Source: Pelagibacterium sediminicola (lineage in GTDB: Bacteria > Pseudomonadota > Alphaproteobacteria > Rhizobiales > Devosiaceae). Taken from it: DNA of 64,000 bases. Made by a program: the position numbers and the translations under genes. The stretch covers positions 372,001 to 436,000 of the forward strand of contig NZ_QMEL01000003.1 in assembly GCF_003390885.1 (NCBI RefSeq), written 5' to 3'. The notes under the pieces are model-generated. The model saw only the letters and a program-made list of their open reading frames with translations. It had not been told where the DNA came from and ran no database searches. Position 1 is the first letter of the stretch. Every line of letters begins with the position of its first letter. This document shows positions 34,856-43,673 of the stretch, in pieces.

Positions 34856-35593
34856 CTACTGCCAGATATTGATAGTCGCGAGCGTACGCATCAGGTGATC
34901 AGAAACCAGTTCTTCGGCCCGCCTGCCGTTACGGGCATCGATGGCGTCGACGATTGCCTTGAGGTCCTTGTGTGTCTGCTGGCGAACCAGGTCGGGCGCG
35001 GGCTTGTCGGTATCGTGACCATCGAACAGCACGGCCCGCCGGTCGTCGAGGATCGAACCCATGATCTGGATGAGAAACTTGTTCTTGGTCGCCGCGAACA
35101 TCGCGCGGTGTAGCGCGTAGATACTCTCCTTGAAATCCTCCCAGGTGGGGGCGGTGAGAATTTCATCCAGCAGGCGCCGCATTTTTCCGATTTCCGCATC
35201 CTGAACGCGGTTGACGACGAGGTGCATCATGGCAGGCTCGAACAGCAGTCGCCCCTCGACGATCTCGGCAAAGGACGGGACATTCTCGTGCTCGGCAACA
35301 CTGGTCTGGTCCATGCGCTCGAAGACGGCATGGGCATCGTCGGTGAGGAAGGTGCCCGAGCCGACCCGGCGATGGACCAGCCCTTGCCGCTCCATCATGG
35401 CCAGCGCCGCGCGTACGGCGGTGCGGCTCGCGTTAAGCTGAAGCGCCAACTCGCGTTCATTGGGCAATTTAGCGCCGGGAACCATCAGCCCGTCCCGGAT
35501 CGAGCGCAGCAGCGCCCGGTACACCAGCGACGGCGTGGCGCGGTCGTTGGTGGAGATAGAGGCGCGTTGGGCTGTGGTGTGCAGGCTATTCAT
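34856..35593 (-). CDS. GntR-family regulator, FadR subfamily (FCD domain)
   Basis: 245 residues from the ATG at 35593 (GAGGGT upstream). Winged helix at about 20-85 (PNERELALQLNASRTAVRAA, RRVGSGTFL), then an all-helical FCD domain with the metal/ligand histidines in ALHRAMF, the QQTHKDL region and SDHLMRTL. It is the last gene of the aldehyde dehydrogenase-amidohydrolase-oxidoreductase run and probably controls that run and the divergent importer. Confidence 0.92.
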   Translation of the reverse strand: MNSLHTTAQRASISTNDRATPSLVYRALLRSIRDGLMVPGAKLPNERELALQLNASRTAVRAALAMMERQGLVHRRVGSGTFLTDDAHAVFERMDQTSVAEHENVPSFAEIVEGRLLFEPAMMHLVVNRVQDAEIGKMRRLLDEILTAPTWEDFKESIYALHRAMFAATKNKFLIQIMGSILDDRRAVLFDGHDTDKPAPDLVRQQTHKDLKAIVDAIDARNGRRAEELVSDHLMRTLATINIWQ

Positions 35594-35667
35594 GGTGACC
35601 CTCGGAAGCGGTCCGCAATGAGCAGAATCGGACACCGCCTGTCAACCATTTGCGCCATCAAGGGCAT

Positions 35668-36660
35668 TTAACGCAAGACCTCCACGGGAACGCCGGTACT
35701 GGCCGACTCGGCCAACGCGTCGAGAACGGGGATGGCATCCAGCGCTTCGTGATGGTGCTGGACATAGGGCACGCCACGCAAGGTCGCCTTGACAAAGTGG
35801 TCCAACTCGTCGGCAAGCGCGCCCGCCACCCGCCCGTTGATCTCGGGCCAGAGATGGGTATCGCCACCGGTCGTCGTTGCATCATCGACGAAATAGAGTC
35901 CCTGATCGGCCACGTCGAGCTCGGCTGCCGAGCGCGTCCCCACGATCTCGAATGCCGAGCGGAAGCCGTTCATCAGCCCATCGGGCCAGGCCCAGGAGTA
36001 GTCGAGGATGCCGATAGCTCCATTGGCAAAACTGAGCATCGCATAAAGTACATCCTCATTGCCCGTGCCCAATATCTCGCGCTTTTGCGCATAGACCCGG
36101 GTGATCCTGGAGCGCGCGATCCACTGCATGGCATCGACATCATGAACGCCCATGTAAAAGAGGATCGAGGAGCTGGCGCCAAGCCGCCTTGCGGTGGAGC
36201 GGACACCGTTGCGCTTGGCGCGGAGGTGGATGGGCTCGCCCAGCTTTTCGGGGGCGGCCGCCTCGTAGACCTGCACATAACGCAGGTCGTGGCGCAGGAT
36301 ATGGCCGACCATCATGCGCCCGCCATTGGCATCGACCGCCTCGACAATGCGCCTTGCGGCGTCCGCGTTGTGAGCCAGCGGCTTTTCGAGCAGGATTGTC
36401 TTGCCCGCTTCGGCAGCAGCGATGGCGACTTCCTCGTGCTGGCGATCGGGCAGGCAGATGCTGACTGCCTCAATATCGCTAGCGAGCAGGTCCTTATAAT
36501 CCGCGTATGGCTTTGCGCCGGTGAGGGCAGCGACTTCCGCCGTGCGGGCGCTGTCGAGATCGGTGACACCAACCAGTTCTGCGGAAAGGTGATCGCTGAA
36601 AACGCGGGCGTGGCGGCTGCCGAAAAAGCCCAGCCCGATCACTCCGATGCGAAGTTTCAT
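35668..36660 (-). CDS. Gfo/Idh/MocA-family oxidoreductase
   Basis: 330 residues. Rossmann loop GVIGLGFFGSRHA at about 6-18, then EKPLAHN with the conserved catalytic-site Lys, and GVHDVDAMQWIARS in the second domain. Enzymes of this family oxidise sugars, inositols or sugar acids with NAD(P). The start overlaps the amidohydrolase stop (ATGA). The substrate is unknown. Confidence 0.9.
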   Translation of the reverse strand: MKLRIGVIGLGFFGSRHARVFSDHLSAELVGVTDLDSARTAEVAALTGAKPYADYKDLLASDIEAVSICLPDRQHEEVAIAAAEAGKTILLEKPLAHNADAARRIVEAVDANGGRMMVGHILRHDLRYVQVYEAAAPEKLGEPIHLRAKRNGVRSTARRLGASSSILFYMGVHDVDAMQWIARSRITRVYAQKREILGTGNEDVLYAMLSFANGAIGILDYSWAWPDGLMNGFRSAFEIVGTRSAAELDVADQGLYFVDDATTTGGDTHLWPEINGRVAGALADELDHFVKATLRGVPYVQHHHEALDAIPVLDALAESASTGVPVEVLR

Positions 36661-37436
36661 TTGCTAACCTCCGGAATCTGCCAGGAGCGGAAATCGGCGA
36701 TGAACTCGCCAAGGGCCTTTACCGAGGTGGCAAAGAACTTTTCGCCTGCCTCGGGGCTGGCCAGCGCCGGATCGCCAAGCGTGCCAGTGGGCGAAAGGTC
36801 GGCGAAATCGTGATAGACGCGCACCACCTGCCCGCCGATGAGATCGGTGGTGAGATAGGCCGACTCGGGATCGGGATAAGTGGCTTCGGCGCGCTCGATC
36901 TTCACCAGCTCGGGGCGCAGGTGCTGGACCAGCGAGGTCTCGAACTCGCAGGCGTGCCCCATGCCGCCGGGCTCCGAACGGCGCAAGGCGGCGATAGCGT
37001 CGCGGGCCAGCGCGAAATAGGTGAGCGTCGCAATCCGGGCCGCCCCGTAATGGCGATGGCCGAGGGTCGAGGCCAACACATCGATCGCTCCTGCGTTGCC
37101 GCCATGGCCGTTGACGACGAGAACGCGTTTAAAGCCGTGCGCAATCACCGAATCGACGATATCGCCGGTCAGCGCAAGCAACGTCTCAGCGCGCAGCGTC
37201 ACCGAACCGGGAAAGCGCATGTGATGGGCGGAAAACCCGTACCAGGGCGGAGGCAACACCACAGCATCCCCTGCCTGCTCGGCGGCGGCGAGCGAAACCG
37301 CGTGCGAGAGGATCGTGTCGGTTCCCACGGGCATATGGTTGCCGTGCTGCTCCACCGAGCCGATGGGCAGGATCACAACCGTCTTTTCCCGGTCGAGCGC
37401 CCCGATCTCGGGCGATGTCATTTCTTCCCAACGCAT
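36657..37436 (-). CDS. Creatininase-family amidohydrolase
   Basis: 259 residues from the ATG at 37436, which overlaps the aldehyde dehydrogenase stop by one base (TGATG); a longer frame runs back into that gene and was rejected. Metal-site motifs: GSVEQHGNHMPVGTDT (Glu and His), VVNGHGGNAG and GHACEFETSLVQHLRP (Glu). The family opens cyclic or linear amides such as creatinine or formamides. In this operon it suggests a nitrogen-bearing substrate. Confidence 0.9.
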   Translation of the reverse strand: MRWEEMTSPEIGALDREKTVVILPIGSVEQHGNHMPVGTDTILSHAVSLAAAEQAGDAVVLPPPWYGFSAHHMRFPGSVTLRAETLLALTGDIVDSVIAHGFKRVLVVNGHGGNAGAIDVLASTLGHRHYGAARIATLTYFALARDAIAALRRSEPGGMGHACEFETSLVQHLRPELVKIERAEATYPDPESAYLTTDLIGGQVVRVYHDFADLSPTGTLGDPALASPEAGEKFFATSVKALGEFIADFRSWQIPEVSK

Positions 37437-38881
37437 CAGCGCACCGTGAAGGTAGCGGTCTTGAGATCGCACATGGCAGCCAGCGCGTAGCGGCCGCCGA
37501 CGCGCCCGATACCGCTGTCCTTGCCGCTCACCCCGCCGAAGGGAATGTGCAACTCCCAATAGTTGGAGGTATCGTTGATGTTGACGATGCCGGTGGGCAT
37601 TTCCTCGACGAAGTGGAAGGCGCGGTTGATGTCCTGGGTAAAGACCGACGATACGAGCCCGTAGCGGCTGTCATGGGCCATCTCCAGCGCTTCCTCGTCG
37701 GTATCGAACGCGATGAGCGGGGCGACGGGGCCGAAGGTTTCTTCGCTGTTGATCACGGCATCACGCGAAACACCGGTAAGGATGGTCGGCTCATAATAAA
37801 GTGGGCTCAACGCCCCCTCGGGCCGGCGCGCGCCGGTCATCGCCTGCGCGCCCCGGTCGAGGGCGTCGGCCACGTGGTCGGAGACCTTTTGCGCAACGGC
37901 GGGGTTGTTGAGCGGCCCCATTGTGGTTTCGGGCTTGCGCGGATCGCCCAGCACCACCTTGCGTGCCTCCTCCGCCATGCGCTCGGCGAAGGCGTCGTAA
38001 ATCCTGCGGTGGACGAGGATGCGCTCGGAAGACGAACACACCTGCCCCGCATTGACGAATGATCCCGAAGCAGTGGCCGCGGCGGCGCGGTCGAGGTCGG
38101 CGTCATCGAGGATGATCACCGGGCCATTACCGCCCAGTTCCATCAGTTGCGGCTTTCCGGCGGCACGCTGGCTGATGATCTTGCCGGTAAGGGCGCTGCC
38201 GGTAAAGCCCACGGCGTCCGTTCCGGGGTTGGAAACGATCTCGTCGCCCACTTCCTTGCCCGCACCGGTCACGAGATTGAAGATACCGGGGGGCAGATCC
38301 GCCTCCTCGATGGCCCTAGTCAGCGCCACCGCAATCAGCGAGGTGGTCGGAGCCGGCGTCCAGACGATAGCGTTGCCCGCCGCAAGGCCCGGCGCAATGT
38401 ATTCGACGGGGATGTTCACCGGGAAGTTCCACGGCGTCACCACTGCGTAGACGCCGCGCGGCTGGTAGAACGTCATCACGCGCTTGGTGGGGTCTTCGGT
38501 GGGGATGGTGGTCCCTTCAAGATATTTCACCAGATCGGCGGCCAGGTTGAAGCCGTCGATGGATTTTCCGACCTCGAAATAGGCTTCCGCATAGGGTTTA
38601 CCCTGTTCGAGCGTCAGCAGGCGGGCAAGTTCCTCGCGCCGTGAGCCGATTACGTCACCAATACGGCGCATGGCCCTGGCGCGATCCCACGTGGAGACCT
38701 TACGCCAGCCCTTCTGCGCGGTGCGAGCGGCCTCGATGGCGTCCCGGGCAGTAGCGCGCGTGCTCCAGGTGAGCGGGCCGATCTCGCTGCCATCGATGGG
38801 GGAAAGCTGCGCCCTCACCTCGCCCTGCGCATCTCCGCGCCACTGTCCACCGATAAAGTTGGTCCGCTCGTCGCCAGCCAT
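37436..38881 (-). CDS. NAD(P)-dependent aldehyde dehydrogenase with altered cofactor motif
   Basis: 481 residues from the ATG at 38881 (GAGAG before it); an ATG at 38917 lacks a ribosome site. Catalytic Cys282 in NAGQVCSSSERI and Glu248 in MELGGNGP are present, as is TPWNFPVNIPVEY. The motif that normally reads KPA or KPS reads VWTPAPTTS here, so the Lys that contacts the cofactor ribose is Thr. It heads the operon with amidohydrolase, oxidoreductase and GntR. It is one of two candidates in the window for the sulfolactaldehyde dehydrogenase missing from the sulfo-ED operon, but its context argues for another role. Confidence 0.88.
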   Translation of the reverse strand: MAGDERTNFIGGQWRGDAQGEVRAQLSPIDGSEIGPLTWSTRATARDAIEAARTAQKGWRKVSTWDRARAMRRIGDVIGSRREELARLLTLEQGKPYAEAYFEVGKSIDGFNLAADLVKYLEGTTIPTEDPTKRVMTFYQPRGVYAVVTPWNFPVNIPVEYIAPGLAAGNAIVWTPAPTTSLIAVALTRAIEEADLPPGIFNLVTGAGKEVGDEIVSNPGTDAVGFTGSALTGKIISQRAAGKPQLMELGGNGPVIILDDADLDRAAAATASGSFVNAGQVCSSSERILVHRRIYDAFAERMAEEARKVVLGDPRKPETTMGPLNNPAVAQKVSDHVADALDRGAQAMTGARRPEGALSPLYYEPTILTGVSRDAVINSEETFGPVAPLIAFDTDEEALEMAHDSRYGLVSSVFTQDINRAFHFVEEMPTGIVNINDTSNYWELHIPFGGVSGKDSGIGRVGGRYALAAMCDLKTATFTVR

Positions 38882-38897
38882 CACACTCTCATTCACA

Positions 38898-38925
38898 AAG
38901 TGGTTGCAATTGATCATAAGTGGTT
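38898..38925. promoter_or_regulatory. Direct repeat in a divergent promoter region
   Basis: AAGTGGTT occurs at 38898-38905 and again at 38918-38925, 20 bases apart (two helical turns), between the aldehyde dehydrogenase start (38881) and the binding-protein start (39033). A possible site for the local GntR regulator. The rest of this 151-base gap shows only the AAGGAGG ribosome site of the next gene. Confidence 0.4.
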
Positions 38926-39032
38926 CATATAATCCTGCCAGCGAGCGAAGGTGTCAATGACAAATGGGAGCCTTCGCTGCCGAGCCCGAACCGTCACACG
39001 ACGGCTCGTCAAGTCAAGGAGGATAGACCCAA

Positions 39033-40310
39033 ATGCACGTCAGGAAACTTCTGGCCGCTACCGCGCTAGCCGGTAGCCTTGCCGTTCAGCCAGCATTGGC
39101 ACAGGATATCACGCTCGAATTCGTCGTCTGGAACTATTCACTCGAAACGGTTCAGGACAACGTCGCACAGTTCGAGGCCGAAAACCCCGGAATCAAGGTC
39201 AACGTCACGGACTATGCCTGGCCCGACTACAATGACAGCCTGATTCTCCGCATCCGGGGCAACACGCCCACCGATGTAGTCTATGGTGGTCAGGATTGGT
39301 TGCCCGCATGGGGCGCCGCCGGCTTCATTGCACCGCTTGACGCCATCGCCCCCGAGGGCGCCATCGAGGAACTGAGTCAGGACATCGCGGGCTTCGCGCT
39401 CTCGGACGTCACCTATAATGACGAAGTCTACGGCCTGCCCTATTATTCCGACACGATCAGCTTCATCTACAACAAGCAGATCCTCGAGGATAACGGGATC
39501 GCGGTTCCCACCACATGGGAGGAAGTGACGGCGGCTGCCGAGCAGCTCAAGGCCGGTGGCATGGATAAGCCGATCATCTACGAGTACGATCAGGAACTGC
39601 CCAACTTCTACGATGCGTTCGTTGCCCAGGCCTATGGGCGCGGGGCCGAAATGTTCGACGACAACCGCGAACCGCTGTTCGCCGATCCCGGGAACGGGGC
39701 TTTCCAGCAGCTCGAATGGCTGGCCGATGCGTGGAGCAAGGATCTGGTGCAGCCCGATCCCCATGAGTCCACCATCATCCCCGCAATGAACACCGGCAAT
39801 CACGCCTTCACGATCGTCTATACCTACGTGCTGGCCGCGCTCAACGATGCGGCGACCCAACCGCTGGCAGGCCAGTTCGCCATCGCCCCCATGCCGGGGG
39901 AAACCCATGAGACGCTGGGGTTTGCCAAGTCCTATGTCGTGACGGCAAGCGCCGCCGCAGACCCGGCACGGGCGGAAGCGGCCTGGAAGTTCGTCGAGTT
40001 CATGGCCGGCAAGCCCTATACGGTCGCCAAGCGCTGGGCCGTCGAAAAGGGTCTTGGCTTCGGCCAACTGCCGCTGTTCGAGGACCCGGACGTGATCGAT
40101 GCCTGGGGCAAGTGGGCGGACGTTGCCGCACTTGGCGAGCAGGCCGCCATCGCGCGGGCCGGTGACTACACCGAATATTCCTCGATCTGGGCCGCCTATT
40201 TCCGGCCGCTTCTGGCTCAGGCCATGGTCGGTGAAACGCCGGTCGCGGACGTGATGGAAGACGGCGCACGGCGCTGGAGCGAACTCAAGGAGCAGTTCGC
40301 CAATCGCTGA
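39033..40310 (+). CDS. ABC sugar importer, periplasmic binding protein (family 1)
   Basis: 425 residues. Signal peptide 1-23 (ending QPALA, then QDITLEF). Mature protein begins LEFVVWNYSLETVQDNVAQF, with NTPTDVVYGGQDWLPAW and YGLPYYSDTISFIYNKQIL, the usual family 1 pattern with several aromatic residues for sugar stacking. AAGGAGG ribosome site. Divergent from the aldehyde dehydrogenase operon; first gene of a five-gene importer operon. Confidence 0.92.
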   Translation: MHVRKLLAATALAGSLAVQPALAQDITLEFVVWNYSLETVQDNVAQFEAENPGIKVNVTDYAWPDYNDSLILRIRGNTPTDVVYGGQDWLPAWGAAGFIAPLDAIAPEGAIEELSQDIAGFALSDVTYNDEVYGLPYYSDTISFIYNKQILEDNGIAVPTTWEEVTAAAEQLKAGGMDKPIIYEYDQELPNFYDAFVAQAYGRGAEMFDDNREPLFADPGNGAFQQLEWLADAWSKDLVQPDPHESTIIPAMNTGNHAFTIVYTYVLAALNDAATQPLAGQFAIAPMPGETHETLGFAKSYVVTASAAADPARAEAAWKFVEFMAGKPYTVAKRWAVEKGLGFGQLPLFEDPDVIDAWGKWADVAALGEQAAIARAGDYTEYSSIWAAYFRPLLAQAMVGETPVADVMEDGARRWSELKEQFANR

Positions 40311-40338
40311 TCGCGGTTCGAACGTACAAGAGAGCCAA

Positions 40339-40361
40339 GCGGGCGGCCCATTGCCGCCCGC
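40339..40361 (+). other. Hairpin between binding-protein and permease genes
   Basis: GCGGGCGGC and GCCGCCCGC (perfect 9-base arms) with a 5-base loop, 29 bases after the binding-protein stop and no strong T-run. Such stems often stabilise the upstream part of the message so that more binding protein than permease is made. Confidence 0.65.
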
Positions 40362-40385
40362 CCCTTCCTTCCTGCGGGCTTGAGC

Positions 40386-41267
40386 ATGTGGACCATCAAT
40401 CGCTATCCGGGCTTCTGGCTTCTGCCGGCGCTGCTGCCCGTCATCCTGATGACCGTCTATCCGATCGGACACGCACTGTGGACGTCGTTGCACGAGGTCA
40501 TGATCCTGTTTCCCGGCGAACCGTTCGTGGGCTTAAGGAACTACGAGCGGGTGATGAGCGGGAGCTATTTTGGCGTTGCCCTGCGCAACTCCCTCGTTTT
40601 CACGCTGATCGCCGCGCCTTCCGTAGTCATCATCGGCACGCTGATGGCGTTGTTCCTGCAGCGCCGTTTCTTGGGATCGCAGGTGGTCCGGTCGGTTGTA
40701 CTTCTGCCATGGGTGCTGCCGGGGGCGATTTCAGCGGTGCTGTGGGTGTGGGTGTTCCATCCCAGCTTTGGCTTTCTCAACGGCCTGATGCTCGACCTGG
40801 GCCTCATCAGCAGCCCCATCGGCTGGTTGACCAATCCACGCACAGCACTGGGCGCGGTTATCGTCGCCCATGTGTGGACACAGATTCCCTTTGCGGTCGT
40901 TCTGATGATGGCGGCACTTTCGGCCATCAACGGCGAGGTACTGGAAGCGGCGGTGATCGACGCGCGCAGCCCGTTCCAGCGCTTCCGCTATATCGTCTGG
41001 CCGGAAATCAAATCCATGGTCGTTGTGCTGCTCGTCTATAACGCGCTGACCGCGTTCACGAGCTATGACATCGTTTACGCCATGACAGGGGGCGGGCCGG
41101 GCACGGCCACCACGCTCCTAAGCTTCCAGATCTGGCGTGAAAGTTTCTCGATGTACGATTTCGGCGCCGGTTCGGCAGTCGCTTTCATCGTCGTGCTCAT
41201 CAGCGCACTGTTGATCGTTGCCATCACCAAGGCACTGCCTTCGGACCTTTTCGCGGGGAGTGAGTAA
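40386..41267 (+). CDS. ABC sugar importer, permease (MalF/UgpA type)
   Basis: 293 residues from the ATG at 40386; a TTG two codons earlier is possible. Six membrane segments, EAA loop EAAVIDARSPFQRFRYIVWP and the family ending SYDIVYAMTGGGPGTATTLL. The ribosome site is weak, consistent with lower expression than the binding protein. Confidence 0.92.
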   Translation: MWTINRYPGFWLLPALLPVILMTVYPIGHALWTSLHEVMILFPGEPFVGLRNYERVMSGSYFGVALRNSLVFTLIAAPSVVIIGTLMALFLQRRFLGSQVVRSVVLLPWVLPGAISAVLWVWVFHPSFGFLNGLMLDLGLISSPIGWLTNPRTALGAVIVAHVWTQIPFAVVLMMAALSAINGEVLEAAVIDARSPFQRFRYIVWPEIKSMVVVLLVYNALTAFTSYDIVYAMTGGGPGTATTLLSFQIWRESFSMYDFGAGSAVAFIVVLISALLIVAITKALPSDLFAGSE

Positions 41268-41268
41268 G

Positions 41269-42156
41269 ATGACGGGCAGATTCAACGGGCTCGCCACCTT
41301 TGTTTTTGCCGCCCTGATCCTTTTGTTCAGCGGCGGCCCGGTGCTGCTCTCACTTTATGGAAGCCTCGTGCCCGACCGGGTACTGCTGACAGAAGGCCAG
41401 AGCCTTTTCACCGAGGGCCCCAATTTCGAGACATACCGCTATGTCTTTACCGGGCAATTGCCCGACAGCTACAACATGGAGAGCGCCAACCGCGCCATGA
41501 TTTCGGACGCGGCACGGCAGGTGCCGCAGGCGCTGGTCAATTCCTCGGTGAACGCGCTCGCTTCGATGGTGCTCAACCTGATTCTGGGCGCCCCGGCGGC
41601 ATTCATCTTCGCACGCTATGCCTTTCCGGGTAAAAAGGTCAGCTTTCTGTATCTCATCCTTTCACCGCTGGTTCCGGCGGTGGCGCTGGTGACTCCCATC
41701 TACATACTCATGCAGGCGATGAACCTGGTGGGCACGCCCATAGGAATCATTCTCGTTCATACGGCGCGGGCGCTGCCGTTCACAGTGCTGATCCTGTCGG
41801 TTTTCTTCCGCAAGATACCGGCGGAGATTTTCGAGGCGGCCCTGCTCGACCACTGCAACCGTTTCCAGACGTTCTGGCGCGTGGCCGTGCCGTTGGCGCT
41901 ACCCTCGATCGGCGCCACGGGGCTTTTCGCCTTCATGCTGAGCTATTCGGAGTTCATGTTCGCAATGCTCCTTTCAGGCAGCAGCAGCACGCGGCCCGTG
42001 TCGGTGGTGATGGCTGCGCTGGCACGCAACACCGATGTGAGCTGGAGCCTGCTCAACACGGCCATATTCATAGCCATCGTCCCGACGCTGATCCTTGTCG
42101 TCCTTGTGTGGCGCTTCGTCGTCGAGGGCCTTCTGTCGGGGGCGGTAAAGGGATGA
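41269..42156 (+). CDS. ABC sugar importer, permease (MalG type)
   Basis: 295 residues from the ATG at 41269, one base after the previous stop; a longer frame overlaps the upstream permease and was rejected. Six membrane segments with an EAA loop EAALLDHCNRFQTFWRVAVP. A periplasmic loop of about 60 residues follows the first segment. It overlaps the RidA-like gene by 4 bases. Confidence 0.92.
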   Translation: MTGRFNGLATFVFAALILLFSGGPVLLSLYGSLVPDRVLLTEGQSLFTEGPNFETYRYVFTGQLPDSYNMESANRAMISDAARQVPQALVNSSVNALASMVLNLILGAPAAFIFARYAFPGKKVSFLYLILSPLVPAVALVTPIYILMQAMNLVGTPIGIILVHTARALPFTVLILSVFFRKIPAEIFEAALLDHCNRFQTFWRVAVPLALPSIGATGLFAFMLSYSEFMFAMLLSGSSSTRPVSVVMAALARNTDVSWSLLNTAIFIAIVPTLILVVLVWRFVVEGLLSGAVKG

Positions 42157-42584
42157 AACAGATAGAGAAAGAGGCGGGACAGATAGTGACCCATCCGCTC
42201 ATGACACGACCAGAGAATGCAAGCCAGCACGCGACGGCCGGGCCTTACTCCCCCGTGCTCGAGGTCGATGCGCGCCATCTGGTCGTCCTTTCGGGACAGG
42301 TTGCCGTCAACCCCGACGGGACCGTCATCGGCGACGAGGTCGGGGAGCAGACCGTTGCGACCCTGCGCAATTGCGCAAACCAGCTCGCAACGGCCGGCTG
42401 CTCACTCGCGGATGTCTTCAAGGTCAATGTCTATCTCGCGGACCTCGGTGACTGGCACAGATTCAATGCGGTCTACGAGGAGGCGATGCCCAAGCCGTTG
42501 CCGGTTCGCACGGCGGTGCAGGCGGTACTGCTGCCGGGCTTTCTTGTTGAAATCGAAATGTGGGCGGTAAAGGCGAAGGACTGA
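42153..42584 (+). CDS. RidA/YjgF-family protein
   Basis: 143 residues from the ATG overlapping the permease stop. Conserved features: AGPYSPVLEV near the start, SGQVAVNPDGT, the Arg in LPVRTAVQAVLLPG and Glu in VEIEMWAVKA. RidA enzymes hydrolyse reactive imines and enamines made from amino compounds. A RidA gene between permease and ATPase genes of a sugar importer is unusual, and with the creatininase-like gene next door suggests an amine-containing substrate. Confidence 0.9.
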   Translation: MKQIEKEAGQIVTHPLMTRPENASQHATAGPYSPVLEVDARHLVVLSGQVAVNPDGTVIGDEVGEQTVATLRNCANQLATAGCSLADVFKVNVYLADLGDWHRFNAVYEEAMPKPLPVRTAVQAVLLPGFLVEIEMWAVKAKD

Positions 42585-42588
42585 GGAC

Positions 42589-43650
42589 GTGGCGTCTATA
42601 GATATCGAGAACATTCACAAATCCTTCGGCAAGGTCGAGGTGGTGCACGACGTCTCCCTGTCGATCGCCGACCGGGAACTGGTTGTGTTCGTGGGCCCTT
42701 CGGGCTGCGGAAAATCGACCCTCTTACGGATGATCGCGGGGCTCGAGGACATCACGGCGGGCCAGCTTCGCATCGGCGGCAAGGTGATGAACACCGTGCC
42801 TGCCGCCGATCGCGGCATCGCCATGGTGTTCCAGAGCTATGCTCTCTATCCGCACATGACGGTGGCCGAGAACATGGGATTTGCCCTCAAGATGACGGGG
42901 GTGGGCCGCGCCGAGATCGAGGACAAGGTGCGCGAGGCCGCAAGGATATTGCAACTGGAAGCGCTGCTGGAGCGCAAGCCCGGCCAGCTTTCCGGCGGGC
43001 AGCGCCAGCGTGTCGCCATCGGGCGGGCCATCACGCGCTCGCCTGACGTCTTCTTGTTCGACGAGCCACTCTCCAACCTCGATGCGGATTTGCGCGCGCA
43101 GATGCGCGTCGAGATCGCGCGCCTGCGCGATGAGCTTCAGACCACGATGATCTACGTCACGCACGATCAGGTAGAGGCCATGACGCTTGCCGACCGCATC
43201 GTCATCCTCAATGATGGGCGGATCGAGCAGGAAGGTACGCCTCTCGATCTCTACCAGAAGCCCGCCAACCGGTTCGTGGCCGGCTTCCTCGGCCAGCCCA
43301 AGATGAATTTCGTGCCGGTAACGGCAGCGGCGGACGGTGTACGGGTGGGGGCTGACGGCCCCCTGCTGCCAGCCCGCCCCCTTCAGGGAATCGCCACCGG
43401 CACGCAACTGGAACTGGGCATCCGGCCCGACGCCATTACCCTTGGGGAAGCTGGAGGACTACCTGCCCGCATCGTGCTGGTCGAAAGGCTCGGCGGGTCG
43501 AGCCTCGTCCATATGCGGGTAGCGGGGATCGAGACCATGCTTACCGCCGAAGTCGCGGGGATTTACCCCGAGGCATCGAACCGGGACATCCATCTCAGCA
43601 TCGACCCGGACCGGGTCCATGTCTTCGATGCCAACGGGCGGGCCATCTGA
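42589..43650 (+). CDS. ABC sugar importer, ATPase (MalK/UgpC type)
   Basis: 353 residues from a GTG at 42589 (GAGGAC before it). Walker A GPSGCGKST, signature LSGGQRQRVAIGRA, Walker B FLFDEPLSNLD, H-loop YVTHD, then a TOBE-type C-terminal domain. It ends the operon that begins at 39033. Confidence 0.95.
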   Translation: MASIDIENIHKSFGKVEVVHDVSLSIADRELVVFVGPSGCGKSTLLRMIAGLEDITAGQLRIGGKVMNTVPAADRGIAMVFQSYALYPHMTVAENMGFALKMTGVGRAEIEDKVREAARILQLEALLERKPGQLSGGQRQRVAIGRAITRSPDVFLFDEPLSNLDADLRAQMRVEIARLRDELQTTMIYVTHDQVEAMTLADRIVILNDGRIEQEGTPLDLYQKPANRFVAGFLGQPKMNFVPVTAAADGVRVGADGPLLPARPLQGIATGTQLELGIRPDAITLGEAGGLPARIVLVERLGGSSLVHMRVAGIETMLTAEVAGIYPEASNRDIHLSIDPDRVHVFDANGRAI

Positions 43651-43668
43651 CGGCCCTCCCGCTTTTCC
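43636..43668 (+). terminator. Candidate terminator overlapping the ATPase stop
   Basis: GGGCGGGCC (43636-43644) and GGCCCTCCC (43652-43660) pair with one mismatch, followed by GCTTTT. It separates two convergent operons; the T-run is short. Confidence 0.5.
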
Positions 43669-43673
43669 CTCGT

